From: Sporobolomyces roseus
Lineage: Eukaryota > Basidiomycota > Microbotryomycetes > Sporidiobolales > Sporidiobolaceae
DNA length: 64,000 bases
Assembly (NCBI GenBank): GCA_016617785.1
Contig: JADILM010000002.1
Location: forward strand, 992,001 to 1,056,000
Direction: 5' to 3'
The notes under the pieces were generated by a model. The model was not told the origin of the DNA and ran no database searches. It was given only the letters and a program-made list of their open reading frames with translations. Of the stretch, positions 42,519 through 54,689 are shown piece after piece; the stretch's first letter is position 1; every line of letters starts with the position of its first letter. Made by a program: the position numbers and the translations under genes.

Positions 42519-45500
42519 ATGCCTGATAGGCCTAGTAGACCACGAAGATCCGCCCCCACCTCTTACAAGCATCTCCTCGCGCCTCTCACCTTGACTTCCT
42601 CTTCCTCATCCGAGAACGACTCGGATTCAGACTCGACGAAACGAGCCAAACTACTCAAGAAGAAGAAGACTAGTTTCATCCCCTCTGAAGAATCCGGAAG
42701 TGAGTTCGAAGCACCACCGAAAGGACAAGAGGCTGAAGAGGAAGAGGAAGAATCCGAGGATGGTGAGGAAGCAGTAGTGAGCGAAGAAGATGGTCCTAGT
42801 GGTCAGGGGGAAGAGGATATGAGTGATATTGCTTCGAGTGGAGGAGAGATCGATCAGGGCAGTCCAGGACCGTCGGGAAGGAAAAGAGGAAAAAGTTCGA
42901 AAGTAAACAACGGAGAAGGAGCTGTTGCGAAACCTGGACCGAGGAGGAGTATGGTCGTTACGAAAGGTGCTATACCTAGTGGGGAGAACGAGGGAAAGGA
43001 AGAGCGACAGAGAGCTACGGCTAGTCGAATTATACCTTCGGGATTGGATCCTCAATATTCCTCCTTCGTTCCTCATTACCTCCCTCCCTCCCTCATCCTG
43101 TCGAGCTCTACCTCGTCGTACTCTACGGCGCCAGTCGTACCCAGCAAGAAACAAACGAAAGGGCAATCAGACAAGGATGCGAGTACTTTGATCGAGAGAT
43201 GGACGGCGAATCCATTTGCACCGGAAAAGACTCTGGTCAGAGACGTCGGGTGGGAGAAGGGGAAATGGAAAGAAGGACAAGGTGCGGATGGAACCAACGA
43301 GAGATGGGGAGGTTGGTACGAAGAGATCAGAATGAACGAAGACAATTTCGCTGAGGTAGATACGAGGTGAGCATCCTCCCCCTGCTCAGAAGAAAACTTA
43401 GCTCTTTGCTGATCCGCCAGGTTGTCTCACAGTGCTATCGAATCTCGTCTCCCTTCGCAAACCTATCATTCCCGACCGATCCCATTCCACACTCTCACCT
43501 CGACTCAGCCGGCCCCTTCGCCGTCTCAGCCGAACGCAGCCGCTTCAGAAGAACCAGAATCATCGATGCCTATCGAATTTCAGCCGACCCAAACTCAACC
43601 TGCAGAAGATCCTTTCGAAGGTAGACGGAAAGTTTACGTTGGAGGAATCAATGGAGAAGGCGAACAGGAGATCTCGTTGGAGAGATTTGAATCAATGCCG
43701 CTCAGTACGTTTGTAACGCTTCGACGAGCTCTTCGTGCTCTAATCGAATCCTCCTCATCCGCACAGATTCCTTCATTCCTCGAAAACCTGGACATCTCCT
43801 CAACGTCGGAGGTCCAGTCTCTGCTCTCTCTTGGCTTCCCCGTCTTACCGGACCATCAACAAGAGGTGACTTTGACCTTGCTCGTTCACTTCGCTTTCAC
43901 GTTAGCCTCTCGCTAACCTCTCAGTCTCTCTCATAGAATACCTCGCAATCTCTACCATTTCCTCTCCATCCCTCACCCTGTCCCATCCTCCGAACCTCAC
44001 AGGTTCAAAGTCCTCATCACTCATTCAGGTCTGGTCCCTCTCGACGCCGAACCCCGAGAATCAGCTCGCTGTCGAAACTGTTTCATCTGACAACGATGAA
44101 GAAGACGAAGGAGGAATGAAGTTTGAGATGGGCTTGTTGCTTGGAGAGGGGGAGGGAGAAGCGAGGGATCTCGTCTGGTGTCCGAGAGGAGGGACGGATT
44201 CGGAGGAGAAAATGGAGGTTGATGATTCAACCGAGGGTGATCAGTTGGGAGTATTAGCTGGAGTGTTTACGGATGGGAAGATCAAGGTATTCGTCGTGCC
44301 AAAACCTGAAACGGTCAGGGAGAAACAAGGGAGGGAAGAAACAGAAGTCGTCTATAGTGAGTTCGTAGGAGATCAATATTGCTCGGGTCGGGTCGAGCTG
44401 ATAAGACCCCTCCATCATCTCACAGTCAAAGCGAAGAAGGTGCTGGAATTGTCGCTCCCCGATACGAGCTGTTTGAGCTTCGCTTGGGGATCATGGGAAA
44501 CTATCGCTGCAGGTTGCGTGAATGGTGCGCAGAAATAGACTCCTTCCAATCGAATGAGAATCGCTGACAGTGAACGTGCTCGGATGGTAGGTTACGTTGC
44601 GGTCTGGTATGTCGGAGATGCTCTACGAAAAGGTCATGCAACCGGTTCGTTTTCAGCTCCAGCCTCTAAGTTCCTTGTTCTACACTGACTCATCCGAGTA
44701 CATAGTTCGACCAACACACTATCTCCCCATCCACTCGTGCGCTATTCGAGCCATCACTTTTGTCACCTCTCCTCCGCCCTCGACTTCTCCCGACTCAACA
44801 GGCGAGTTCGATCTATCGGGAGATCCTAATCGAATCGCAACAGTCGGCTACGATGGAAGCACCCATGTCGTCGATTTGAGAGAGAGCGGAAGTGCTGGAG
44901 TCGGAGTAGTCCTTCACGAGCGATGTACGTGTTCTCTGCGACTCTTCCCTCTTCACGCTCGACTTGAGCTAATAAGACAGTACGCTTCGATAGCCTCGAC
45001 GTATACTGCAGCTTACTGTCCTCAATCTGGATGTGTCTACGCTGACGATCAAGATGATCGGATTCGAGCTTACTTCCTCAAATCGGGAGAATTCGGTTCT
45101 TCAAAACGAATCGGTGCTCACAGAGGAACAGTCTGGGTGCGTTCAATCCAACAGCTGAGTGCTTCTCGCGAGTGACGCTAACTGGTTCCGATGGAAATGC
45201 AGTCTCTCGCAACTTCACCTCATCATCCTTTCGTACTCTCCTCATCTTCCGATGGCACAGTCGCTATGCATTCCGGAGTGAGAGCTCTTCGTAGGAGGCG
45301 AGTCAAAGGTCACTTCAGTCAGAAAGTCTATTCTCTCGACTTCGAACGAGAAAGTGGGAAATGGAGGATGAAAGATAATTGGCAAGTCGAGGTAAGCTTT
45401 ACACCCTCTCCACCTTCAATGGTCAGCATGGACTCACAACATCCCTCATATGTGAATAGCATCGTAGCGCTTTGGACTCTCTTCCTGCTGGATCATCGAA

Positions 45501-45681
45501 ATCGTCGAAATCGACAGGAGAACCTCCCTTGACCTCGATTCTCGCTTGGCCTCAAGAGATTCAGATCAACAAGGTATGCTGGCATCCAAACTTGGAGAGG
45601 AGCGCGCTGGTCGCGAGCGGTGGGAACTCGGGATGTGTACGAATCGACTGGGTCGAGGGAGTTGGAGAAAGGGAGGGATGA
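42519..45681 (+). CDS. WD40 protein, candidate TFIIIC subunit (Sfc6/Tfc6/GTF3C2-like)
   Basis: Start at 42519 (MPDRPSRPRRSAPTSYKHLL). The N-terminus of about 170 residues is a K/S/E-rich nuclear, acidic region (EEEEESEDGEEAVVSEEDG). Next is VVTKGAIPSGENEGKEERQR, and then a beta-propeller with LSFAWGSWETIAAGCVNG, VAVWYVGDALR, RPTHYLPIHSCAIRAITFVT, DPNRIATVGYDGSTHVVDLR, and, at the end, ILAWPQEIQINKVCWHPNLE with ASGGNSGCVRIDWVEGVG. The P-H-Y-x-P-x-H-S-x-A-I-R-A-I-x-F pattern followed by A-T-x-G-Y-D-G-S is what I recall for the TFIIIC tau91 beta-propeller. This is family recognition without a search; another WD-repeat nuclear protein is possible. About nine introns, several placed only approximately. 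Stop at 45679-45681. Confidence 0.62.
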
Positions 45682-46710
45682 GTTTGATGAATCATGTAGG
45701 GACGTTTACCGCAACACTCGATCGGGACGTCTACAGTTAGAAGGATCTCAGAGTTGATGCGAGAGCTGCCGCCGAATCGTGAGCGTAAAGAATCAGAATT
45801 CGCAGAGTCAGATCTCAAACTTCTCTCTCTCAGGAAGCGATGCGAGGGATGTTAGAGCAAGCGATCAATCCAGGTCTAGTTTCAATGTCAAAGCTAAACG
45901 AGGGGGGAGAGAAAGCTTGAACGACCAGCCCAAAAAAAAAAAAAAAAAGGGTAAAAAAGGGGGGAGAAGGGGAGAGGGGGGAACTCGATCAAACATCAGA
46001 CGAAGAAGGACTATTTGTGTGAGTAAAAGCTATCTAGAGATCGAATGAGAGTAGTTGTGCAACAAGGGAGGAGAGAGAGAGGTTTTTTTGGTGTTTCTTA
46101 GCTAAAAGGACACGAGTGAGAGAGAGCGAGAGGGGAGCGTTATGGTGTTTTGTGGGTTAAAAGTGGAGGGAGGGAGTGGTATATAGGGGAGGGGGAGAAG
46201 CGCAAAACAAAAGTCTCTATAAATGGGCGAGGTCTGAATGTTATGTGTGAAGTAATCGAGAAACGTGAAATGAGAAAAGAGGAAGAGAAGATCCGGGGAG
46301 AAACTATGTAGATTTTGTTTTGTTCTCGTCAAAGGTAGAGTAGAGTAGGTAGGTCCTCCTCCTCCTCCTTTTTCGAGTTTATAGTAGTTTATGTGATTAC
46401 CTGGCTTTATTTGAAGAAGAGGAAAGACGATCCTGGGAGAGAATGAAGTCGAAATTGAGTAGAGTCGACGGGTTTGGGCGAAGTGATTAGGTATCTCGGG
46501 CATAGGAGGAGTTTGCTCTGATCTAACGCGAACTGAATCGCTGGTCGAGAGATTCGCTGTCCTGCCTTGTTGATCCAATCGGCGACGCTAACGAGTCGAA
46601 AGAAGGGAGGGGAAAAGGTCGAAACAGAAATGATTGAAAGGGGAAGGGGGAAAGGAGGAGGGGGAGAGGGAGGGAGCAGGTTGTTGTCGAAGTGTCGCTT
46701 TTGATTTTGC
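45682..46710. other. Convergent intergenic region with homopolymer runs
   Basis: 1,029 bp between the stop of the WD40 gene and the stop of the minus-strand cyclin gene. It has a 17-A run at 45932-45948 followed by GGG, A6 and G7, then GA-rich sequence, and the long C/T-rich minus-strand 3' UTR. ORFs in it are low complexity (S/P/L-rich) and not supported. Confidence 0.5.
45932..45970. repeat. Poly-A/poly-G low-complexity tract
   Basis: 17 consecutive A, then GGGT, A6 and a G-rich stretch. No retroelement-type sequence or target-site duplication is seen next to it. Confidence 0.8.
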
Positions 46711-48536
46711 CTAGCAGACGGATCGAGTGACTTCCCAACCGAATGACCTCGAACGCATGTCGGAGAGTGAGACGGGAGGGAGGAGAGCGTTGGCGTCCGA
46801 AGTCGCACGGCAGAGACCGGCCCTCGAAGCGGGAGTGCGACGACGGATAGGTCCTGCCTCGTCGAAATCGACATCACCCATCGTTTCAACGGGAGTCGAG
46901 GTCGAGACGGCGGTAGGAGCAGCAGCGACGGGAGCGATCGAAGAGGTCGAAGGAGCGGCGGTCGCAAAGTGCTTGTTGTTGCGAGCGGCGTAAACGAGGC
47001 GACCGAGAGCTTCTTCGATGGCGAAGCGGTCTCCGATATCACCACGTACTCCAGCGAGAACCTTGAAAGCGATCGTGTTCAACCATCCAACCCACTTGTC
47101 CTCACGAAGAGCGACATCGTAACCGAGAGTCGAGAAGACGAAGATTTCGAGAGCGTTGACGTCCTTGAGAGGAATTCCCGAAACGGTCGCGAAAGTCTCG
47201 TTGCGGTAAGAGTTGTCTTGCAACGACTGTGGAAACAACGAAGAGATCAGTACTCAATTCGAGAAAGAGGTTAAAGAGACAGCTTTACCTTGTTGGCGAT
47301 CATGAGGGAACCCAAGAAGATCTTGAAGGGAGCGGCTTTGAACGAGGTAGTTTGAGCGTCCTGACCTCCTTCAGCGGGCGTAGGAGGGATGATGTCGGTA
47401 GGAGCGATCTGAGATACGTAGTAGAGAGCGAGGACGAGATCTTCAGGAGTGACGAGGGTAGCGCTGAGGATTTGCTTGACGAATTGCCTGAATGCAACGC
47501 TGGGTTCGACGGGGAAGACGGAGGACGACAAGGTAGGGATCGACGACTTGCGAGAAGTGGAGAAGTTCATAAAGTCGGACAATCCTAGGTTGGCGAGACG
47601 TTGACGACGAGCTTCTTCTTCTTGTACCGAGACGACACCGGGAGTTCCAGGAGATGAGCTCGAGACACTCGAGTTGTCACTGGCGAATCCATCAGCCGAC
47701 GAGCTGCGAAGACGACCGTCGCCGATCGTTCCAAAGGATTCACGACCGAAACGACGCCTCTGGGAAGAAGCGGCGTGAGCGGCGGCGATTTGGTTGTCAC
47801 GAGCGACGAGGAAACCTTGACGACAAGCTTCCCAAACCATTTCGACGGCGAGATCGGCGAGGGGGACAGCCGAGAGTTCGACGGGAGGAGGAGGGGGAAC
47901 ACTCGAAGTGTTGGGGATCAAATCGTAGAGGACGGTCTTGTCATCATCGAGTTCGTATCCTTGAGCTTGAGGTTCGTACGAGTCTGTGAGAGCGAAGTCA
48001 GCACTGCTTTGTGTCAACCTGCCGAGCAGGAATCGCAGATGCTGCTCACCCTGAAGAGTCGCGCGCTGAGCGGACTCTTGACGACCGTAGTTTCCTCCTA
48101 CTCCATTCCATCCGACTGCCCTCTCATGACTTTGCGACCTCATCTGTTCCTCTTGTCCAGCGTAGGCGGCGGCATAAGAGTAAGCGGGAGGAGGGAGAGT
48201 GAATTGAGAAGCTTGAGGAGCGGTCGAAGCGAAGGCGAATCGACTACGAGTGGGCTGATCCATCGCGGCGAATCCTTGTTGTTGTTGTTGAGGAGCAGCG
48301 TAGGATTGTTGAGCGTAGGAAGGGTAACCGTAAGCGTTGGCGGCAGCGACGTAATGATGAGCGTCGACGGGAGGAGGGTAAGCGGCTGAGTGCTGAGGAA
48401 CTTGAGCGACTGCGACCTGCTGAGCGTGGTGAAGATGTTGTTCGTACTGAGCAGCAGCGTTGTTGCCGTAGTATTGTTGCATCGACCACGAGGGAACTTG
48501 ACCGTCGAAAGACGGATAGTTGTATTGACCGTTCAT
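46711..48536 (-). CDS. CLG1: Pho85-type cyclin (Clg1/Pcl-like)
   Basis: The start at 48536 gives MNGQYNYPSFDGQVP; an in-frame upstream stretch lacks an ATG. The N-terminal 190 residues are Q/Y/A/H-rich, prion-like (YGNNAAAQYEQHLHHAQQVA; GYPSYAQQSYAAPQQQQQGF). The cyclin box follows: SVAFRQFVKQILSATLVTPE, DLVLALYYVSQIAPTDI, PFKIFLGSLMIANK, then after the single intron near 47230-47290 SLQDNSYRNETFATVSGIPL, KDVNALEIFVFSTLGYDVAL and REDKWVGWL. The ANK..DNSYRN..W..S(G)I and LGYD signatures are diagnostic of Pho85/Pcl-type cyclins, and the Q-rich N-terminus points to Clg1. The tail has EAGPIRRRTPASRAGLCRA and ends TRSVC. The partner kinase would be Pho85/CDK5-like, known for the family. Confidence 0.82.
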
Positions 48537-49639
48537 GCGAAGGTGAGAGGGTGAACGAGAAACTGTGATTTCTCGAGGACCCGAAGTTGTGCTTGTTTGA
48601 CTAAGCACTTTTGATAGACTAGTGTTAAGTAGTCCTGTTTGAGAGGGAGGTGGAGCTGAGATGGAAATTGACGAGGAGGAAGATTCGGTAGAGGAGATCT
48701 TGGGAGAAGCGAGGTGAGTTTCGTTGGTGACGAAGAAGAGTACCGCTGTATACAGAGGAACGGAAAGGAGTCAGTCAGGTGGGGGGAGGTCCGAGAGAGT
48801 GAGAAGGAGAAAGGGAAGGATTGCGAGCGAAACTTACAATGCGAGTGAGAGGCGGAGGACAGCAAAGCCCTGCCAAAGAAGCAAAGGAGGATAGAGAGAG
48901 TAGAGGAGGAGGAGGGGAGCTGGAGCTTGGTTGTGTATAGGTAGAGAGAGAGAGAGGAATCTATGCGAATTTATGGGGTAAGCCAAATCTCTCACGTTCC
49001 TCTAATGTTTGATTTTGCTCACCTGTTTTAAGAGAACCCTAAGAGACTAAAACCTGAACCCTTGAAAGTGTTCTAATACGTTCAGACTAGATAAACCAGA
49101 ACCTGCTATTCACCCAAAGAGAGAAGAGAGAGGATTAGTCAGTGCTTCTTCTCATCTTTCATCACAATCTACAACGGAAACTCACTGGATTGATTTCTGA
49201 GTCTAGAGACGCCGTTTCCAAACCTAATGGAACCGTAAAGACTTGTCTTGAGAGTGAGGAACTGAGGGGCGAGCGAGTTCCTTTGCTACTTGATGTTGAT
49301 TTCTTGTAAAGAGATCGGTTAAGAAAGCCGGGGGCGTGCAATTGGCTGGCAAACGCAAGGGAGGGGACAAGAGTCGGGCCTGGGGGAGCTCGGAGAGGGT
49401 TGAAGTAACTTTTGACAGAGACTTCGCCTTGAGGAGAAAGAGAGAAGCGGATTCGCTTCGATTTCCCTTCGCTCTCTCGGAGGATGAGTCAATATTTCGC
49501 AGTCGATTCGCTTCGCTCTCTTTTGCTCGATCGCTTGGTCACAAGAAAGCTCTCAATACTCCCCTTACTCCCATACGAGCGAGACTGCCACCGATCGAGA
49601 GGGAAATGCATTGAAATCGTTCGACAAAATTCCATTCTA
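48537..49639. other. Long upstream region of the cyclin gene
   Basis: 1,103 bp between the cyclin start and the stop of the RAD5-like gene. It holds GA-rich stretches near 48870-48960 (mirrored by CT on the minus strand, suggesting a long leader), several CTCTCT repeats and possible 5'-UTR introns (for example a GTAAG site near 48835). No other gene can be supported. Length and leader make this a good candidate for regulated expression. Confidence 0.5.
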
Positions 49640-52600
49640 CTACGTCAAGCCAAAAATCTTTGCAATATCGTTCAATTTCGCATCTATCGACGAGTGTGAA
49701 TGTACGTTAGTCGATATTAATCCAGCGAGACACGGAAGAGAGAGAGAGAGAAGGGAAACGTACCGATCTTTTGCCTACTTCCTTCGACTCCTCGATTTCC
49801 AGAGAAAGCCTGCGAACGTGCGTGCGATCGTGAGTGAGCGAACCGAGAAGCTCATAGTCTATTGGACTTACCTCTGCAATGAGCTTCTCCTTTTGCGCTT
49901 GAATCTCGAGTACCTTGTCTTCGACAGTATCCTCTGCGACGATTTGGAAAACTCGAACGCTGCAGAAATCGCTCAAAGTTTCGTTAGCTTACGTCTCTCG
50001 ACGAGAGAGCTGTCGTACTCACTTTTGAGTCTGTCCAATACGATTGACTCGATCTATAGCTTGTTGTTCGATTGCGGGTTGCCACCATCTGCGAAAGGAA
50101 GAGACGAGAGAATTTGTCAATCTCGAAGATCAAGTTGTTTGAGCGAGAGGAAGTGGGTCACGCACGGATCCATCAAGACTACTTGACTAGCAATGGTCAA
50201 GTTCAAACCGAGAGCACCAGCCTGTAAACGCCGCAAGGTATCGAGCAGATCAGCTCGTGTTCTTCGCCGTTGATCTGCACGAAGAACCCCGCGCTTACCT
50301 TCAACGATAGAAGCATTACCATCGGACTCTTCTTGTCAGCTTTACTACCAGCAATTGCATCCTTGTTAGGTGCAGTGAAAGCTTTGATGACTTGTTCGCG
50401 TTTCTCTTGTCGCATCGAACCGTCGAAGCTGTACCGATTCGTCGTCTCACCATCAGCACCAGTTCAGGAAGGCGAGATGAAATGACAGTCGAAACGTACC
50501 GGCAAGTAGCGATACCTTCTTCGTTCAAAGCAGCTTGAATGCGATCGAGATGAGAGGTCCACTGAGCGCACAAATGGAGCTCGGATCAGTCATGCAACGA
50601 AGGAACGATACGATCTCATGATGAGCTCACCTGAGAGAATACGAGAGTCTTGACTCCAGCTGCACTGGCTTTGAGGAGTTTGATCAATTCGTTGGTTTTC
50701 GCCGACCTCTCGACTCCTCCTCCTACACTAGCTGATCGACTGACAGTAGCACTCGTAGCTCGTGTACTCGATGGTGTGACACTTCGTTCGGGTCCGACGA
50801 TACCTTTTTGGGTGAGAGGGTAAGAACAAACTGGACAAACTCCGTTCGTTTCGACTGCGTATTCGATACTGGACACCTATCGCTACATCAGCTCTGTGGG
50901 AGACACGATCTGGGGATGCATCAGTGCTTACCAAGATTGACAGAAGATGTGTTGACAGATCGAGATTCGAGCATCGACGACAAGGGAAGAACAAATTGAA
51001 CATTCTTCTTCGTCGAGTTGGTGCAAGAGTCGACGAAGGTACGTCATTTGTTCTTCACTGCCGTCAGTACCGCTGACTTTCTTGAATTCGTCTTGCAAAT
51101 GATCGGCTTGAGCTTCATCTCGAATCCTGTTGAATCGCTTCCGAGTCAGAACTGGCTTGATGGAAGAGAGGAAGGGAGAAATGTACATCTCGATGAAGTC
51201 AGGTGGACAAAGTGTAGGATCACAAGCGATTTGACGAAGACGAAGGAGGTACGCGACTGCACAACCCGAAGAAATCAGTTTCGAGAGAACGAAGCAACTT
51301 TGCGAGAAAGGGTAGCTCACGCATCTGAGAATACTTTGCTCCTCCAGCATCCGAACCGACAACTTTGTCGATGATCTTCTTGAGTTGCTTGAACACGTCG
51401 TCATAGGTTTCTCGAGCAGCTCCGGTGAGCTTGACTTTGATTTGGTACGAAAGGAGTTCGGGGAGTTTGACGAGTGGGTTTCCGTTCGCATCCACCATAT
51501 TCTTCGTCCTGTTCGACGAAAAACCGCTACATCAGCTTAGTAATCGCATCAATGCACAGAGAGCGACGAACCTTCGAAGAGTGCTTGAGAGAACGACAGC
51601 CTGCGAGCGCTCGAACAAGCTACATCAGCGCGGTACAGGCGGATAGATGCGAATTTTGACAGCACTCACACGTAGGATTTGAGCGACCTTTGGATCTGGA
51701 TCAGGAGGAGCTTTCCCCTTCTCTCGTTTCGGAATCGGTACATATCGTTTCCATACTTCTGGATCGTCGAGAGGTTTGCAGATACGAAGGAATTGAATCA
51801 TAGCTCCCACTGTCAACGACGGAAAGAAGGTTAGTCGAGATCGAACGGGGGAGGATGAGGTAAAGAAAGAAACGTACGATCTGCAGCGGCATTGACGATT
51901 GGTGTTCCAGTTAGAATCCATCGACGTCTGTCAAGGTGAAGGTTCAACATCAGTACAGAGATCTTTCGTAGATGTTGAGCGAATCCAACTGACTCTGCGG
52001 TCAATTCTGCAGCAGCTCTCGACATCTTCGCTTTCGGATTCTTGATCAAATGACCTTCGTCCAACACGATCCTCCTCCACTTGATCGCATGTAGTGTACC
52101 GTCCTTGACGTTCTTCTTCTGTTTCTTCTTCGGTGGTGAATCGAGAGCAGCGATCTCTTCCTCAGGTTCCACGCTGTTCTCTTTCGACGGCTTCGGTGTC
52201 GCCTCTTCAATACCTCCAACTAGCGTTTGACTATTGAGTAGAGCGAACCGTCAGTCCAAGTCGAAGGCGAGATGAGGAGCAAAGGGGAGAACGAACTAGG
52301 TCGTAATGATCACGTCAAACTCCCTCAATTGCTTCTTGCTCAATTCCCTTCCTTCTCCGTGATAGAAATGCCAATTCAACCTCTTCTTCCCTACATGCTG
52401 CGAAAATTGATCCGTCCAATTTGAAGCGACCGAAAGAGGGCAGACTGTACAAGTTTCCAGTACTACGACATGAGTGTCTATCGAAAGGCAGAAGTCGCAG
52501 AGTCTCGAGAAAACGCACCGATCAGAGTCATATCGTCGAATCGCTCATCCGGATCCTCAGGTTTCGATAATACTCCTTCTCCAGTATCATCCGTACAAAC

Positions 52601-54296
52601 CAGAGCGATAGTTTGCATCGTTTTACCCAAACCTGTGAGCCAAGGAGATCAACCAACGATCAGTTCCGAAAGCAGCCATGTCGTAAAGGACCTCTGAGGC
52701 TTACCCATTTCATCAGCCAAAATTCCACCTCGTTTCAGAATCGGTTTCTCTCGTTGATTACTACCCGTTCCCACATTATGCCAGAACGTCTTTCCCTGTG
52801 AGCCGACAGAGTTCCGCCTAGTCAGAGTCTGCCAGACTAGTGATTGGTCACAAATCAAGACCCACCTGTTCATCTTTCTTCATCGACCACAATTGAACTG
52901 GAGGATCGTCTACTTTTTTCGGTAGAATCGGATGCTCCATCTTGATCATCCATGCTAATCCTTGTCTCTGTATTATTCTCACAAGCACTCAGTCCACATC
53001 TCATAGAGCGACTGAGGTAGAGCAAGAAACATACCTGGAATTCCATCAAATTCGTTTTCATCGTTCCATCTTTTCTCCCTGGCGGACAAGGGTGAATCGG
53101 TAGTTTCGTAGGATCCATCGAACCGGCAGAGAACATCGAAGAGAGAACATCGATGGATTGAGTAGCTTTTCGTTCTTGAAGTACTGCATGGGTCATCGCT
53201 AAATCTCCCTGTTTGACTCAAATGGGTGGAAGGTCAGAGTTTGGCTAGCACCCTTCAACCAGAGCGAGACGAACCTTGTATGATTTCCCTCCTCCCCCGT
53301 TTGTTCCAGATCCACCTTTCCTCTCCCTCTCCTCGTCCTCATCTTCCTCCCTCTCGAGCACTTCCTTGGCTTCCTCCAACTCCTTCTTCTTCTCCCTCTC
53401 TCTCCTCGCTTTCTCCACCCTCTTTGGGAATGCCCAATCCAATCTCTCGTCTCTAACGTATTTCCTTTTCCCCCAAATTTCGAGACTCATAGGAACTGAT
53501 GCGATACCAGTCACGTTATTCGGAACTGTACATTGAGCTCTCTTCTGACGTCAATGGAGTGAGAGGAGTAGGAAGAGAGAGCGACGTACCTGGACCTGCA
53601 GTAGCAGTTAACCGAATCTTTCTCTCATTAATCAAAGGAGCCAATCTTCCCGCGAGCACCCTCGATACGAATCCAATCTTGAGTCCCCTCACATGTCTCA
53701 CTTCAATAGCGTTCCTGTCATTCGCGTTGTACTTGTCCTATCCTCCTCTTACACATCAGCTGAGAGGAAAAGTAGGAGAGAGAGAGACAGAGAACTCACT
53801 CTTCGAACTTCCAATTTCATTCCTTCTTTCACTGTATGTCCTCATACACTCTTCCTACTCAGCTAGGCTCTCGTACTCGAGTAGGATCAAAGATTGAGAG
53901 AAAACGTACGAGTTCTAATCCCACCTGAATATTTCAACCCATTAATATTAGCTTTCGGCACAACCGTCATCAATACCTCTTCCTCCGGATCCCCGACCTC
54001 GATCTCTTCTTTATCATCCATCTCTACGTCCTCCTCTTCCCCTTTGACAGACGGTTTGAGTTCTGAAATGGTTGAGGCATCTTCAATTTGTTTACCTTTC
54101 CCTTTAAGATCTGAGGGTGATACTGAACGCTCTAACTTGGGCTGGGAGTAGTGTGAAAGGGTCAGTATAGCTTTCAGAGGTGTAGGGAGAGAAGGAAAGG
54201 TACTTTGATATCTTGATCTTCTTTTGCTGAGGATTCAGCTAGTTGGATCTTGGAGCTCGAGGCGATTGGGCTGTCAGACTCTGATTTCAGCGCCAT
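49640..54296 (-). CDS. RAD5: HIRAN-SNF2-RING translocase/E3 ligase, Rad5/HLTF-like
   Basis: Replication-stress translocase and PCNA-polyubiquitin ligase family. Start at 54296 (MALKSESDSPIASSSKI). Acidic N-terminus, then the HIRAN region near 53600-53850 (KLEVRRDKYNANDRNAIEVR; LAGRLAPLINERKIRLTA), an E/K-rich coil near 53300, the SNF2 core with GILADEMGLGKTMQTIAL (Walker A), IKWRRIVLDEGHLIKNPKA (DEGH box), RRWILTGTPIVNAAA, LSSTLRRTKNMVDANG and LLRLRQIACDPTLCP; then a RING at 50820-51010 (EECSICSSLVVDARISICQH; GVCPVCSYPLT), and the helicase C-lobe (TLVFSQ, YSFDGSMRQEKREQVIKAF, WWQPAIEQQAIDRVNRIGQT). The end KLNDIAKIFGLT at 49640 is canonical. Roughly twenty introns. Confidence 0.9.
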
Positions 54297-54689
54297 ACTG
54301 TTCTGTGGTAAAGGATCGGCACTCTGAGAGTGAAGTGAGTGGGAGTAAGAAGCGAAAAGGTTTCGGGCAACTTTTGGAAGAAATGACATCTCGCAAAACA
54401 TCTTTGTGGTTCTCTCGATTGATAGCACAAACTGATGGTATTGACAAGGAATGCGCACGGATGAACACAACAGGGAATCGCAAAAAATTGAAAGACTGAA
54501 AAACTCGAATATGAATAGTGAACTTCTTAATGAAACGATCTCTTTCCCCTTCTCGCCGGCTACCCTTCTATCTCTCCGTTCGTATCACCCTCGGTTTGTC
54601 GACATGGATCTTCCTGTATCCAAGGTGGATTCGCTCTTCGTCTCTGCAATCGGATCTCGAACAAGATCCCCTCTTTTCCCTCCCGACCT

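Noticed and set aside
45932..45970. Poly-A run as the tail of a retroposed element
   Set aside because: No retroelement sequence upstream and no target-site duplication; simple homopolymer.
46102..46578. Minus-strand ORF in the convergent spacer
   Set aside because: Low complexity, no conserved pattern; more likely the 3' UTR of the cyclin gene.
48533..48865. Minus-strand ORF upstream of the cyclin gene
   Set aside because: S/L/P-rich translation of CT-rich leader DNA; out of frame with the cyclin start at 48536 and no conserved motif.
49611..50186. Plus-strand ORF of 191 codons
   Set aside because: Antisense to conserved exons of the RAD5-like gene (helicase C-lobe and C-terminal KLNDIAKIFGLT), with no motif of its own.
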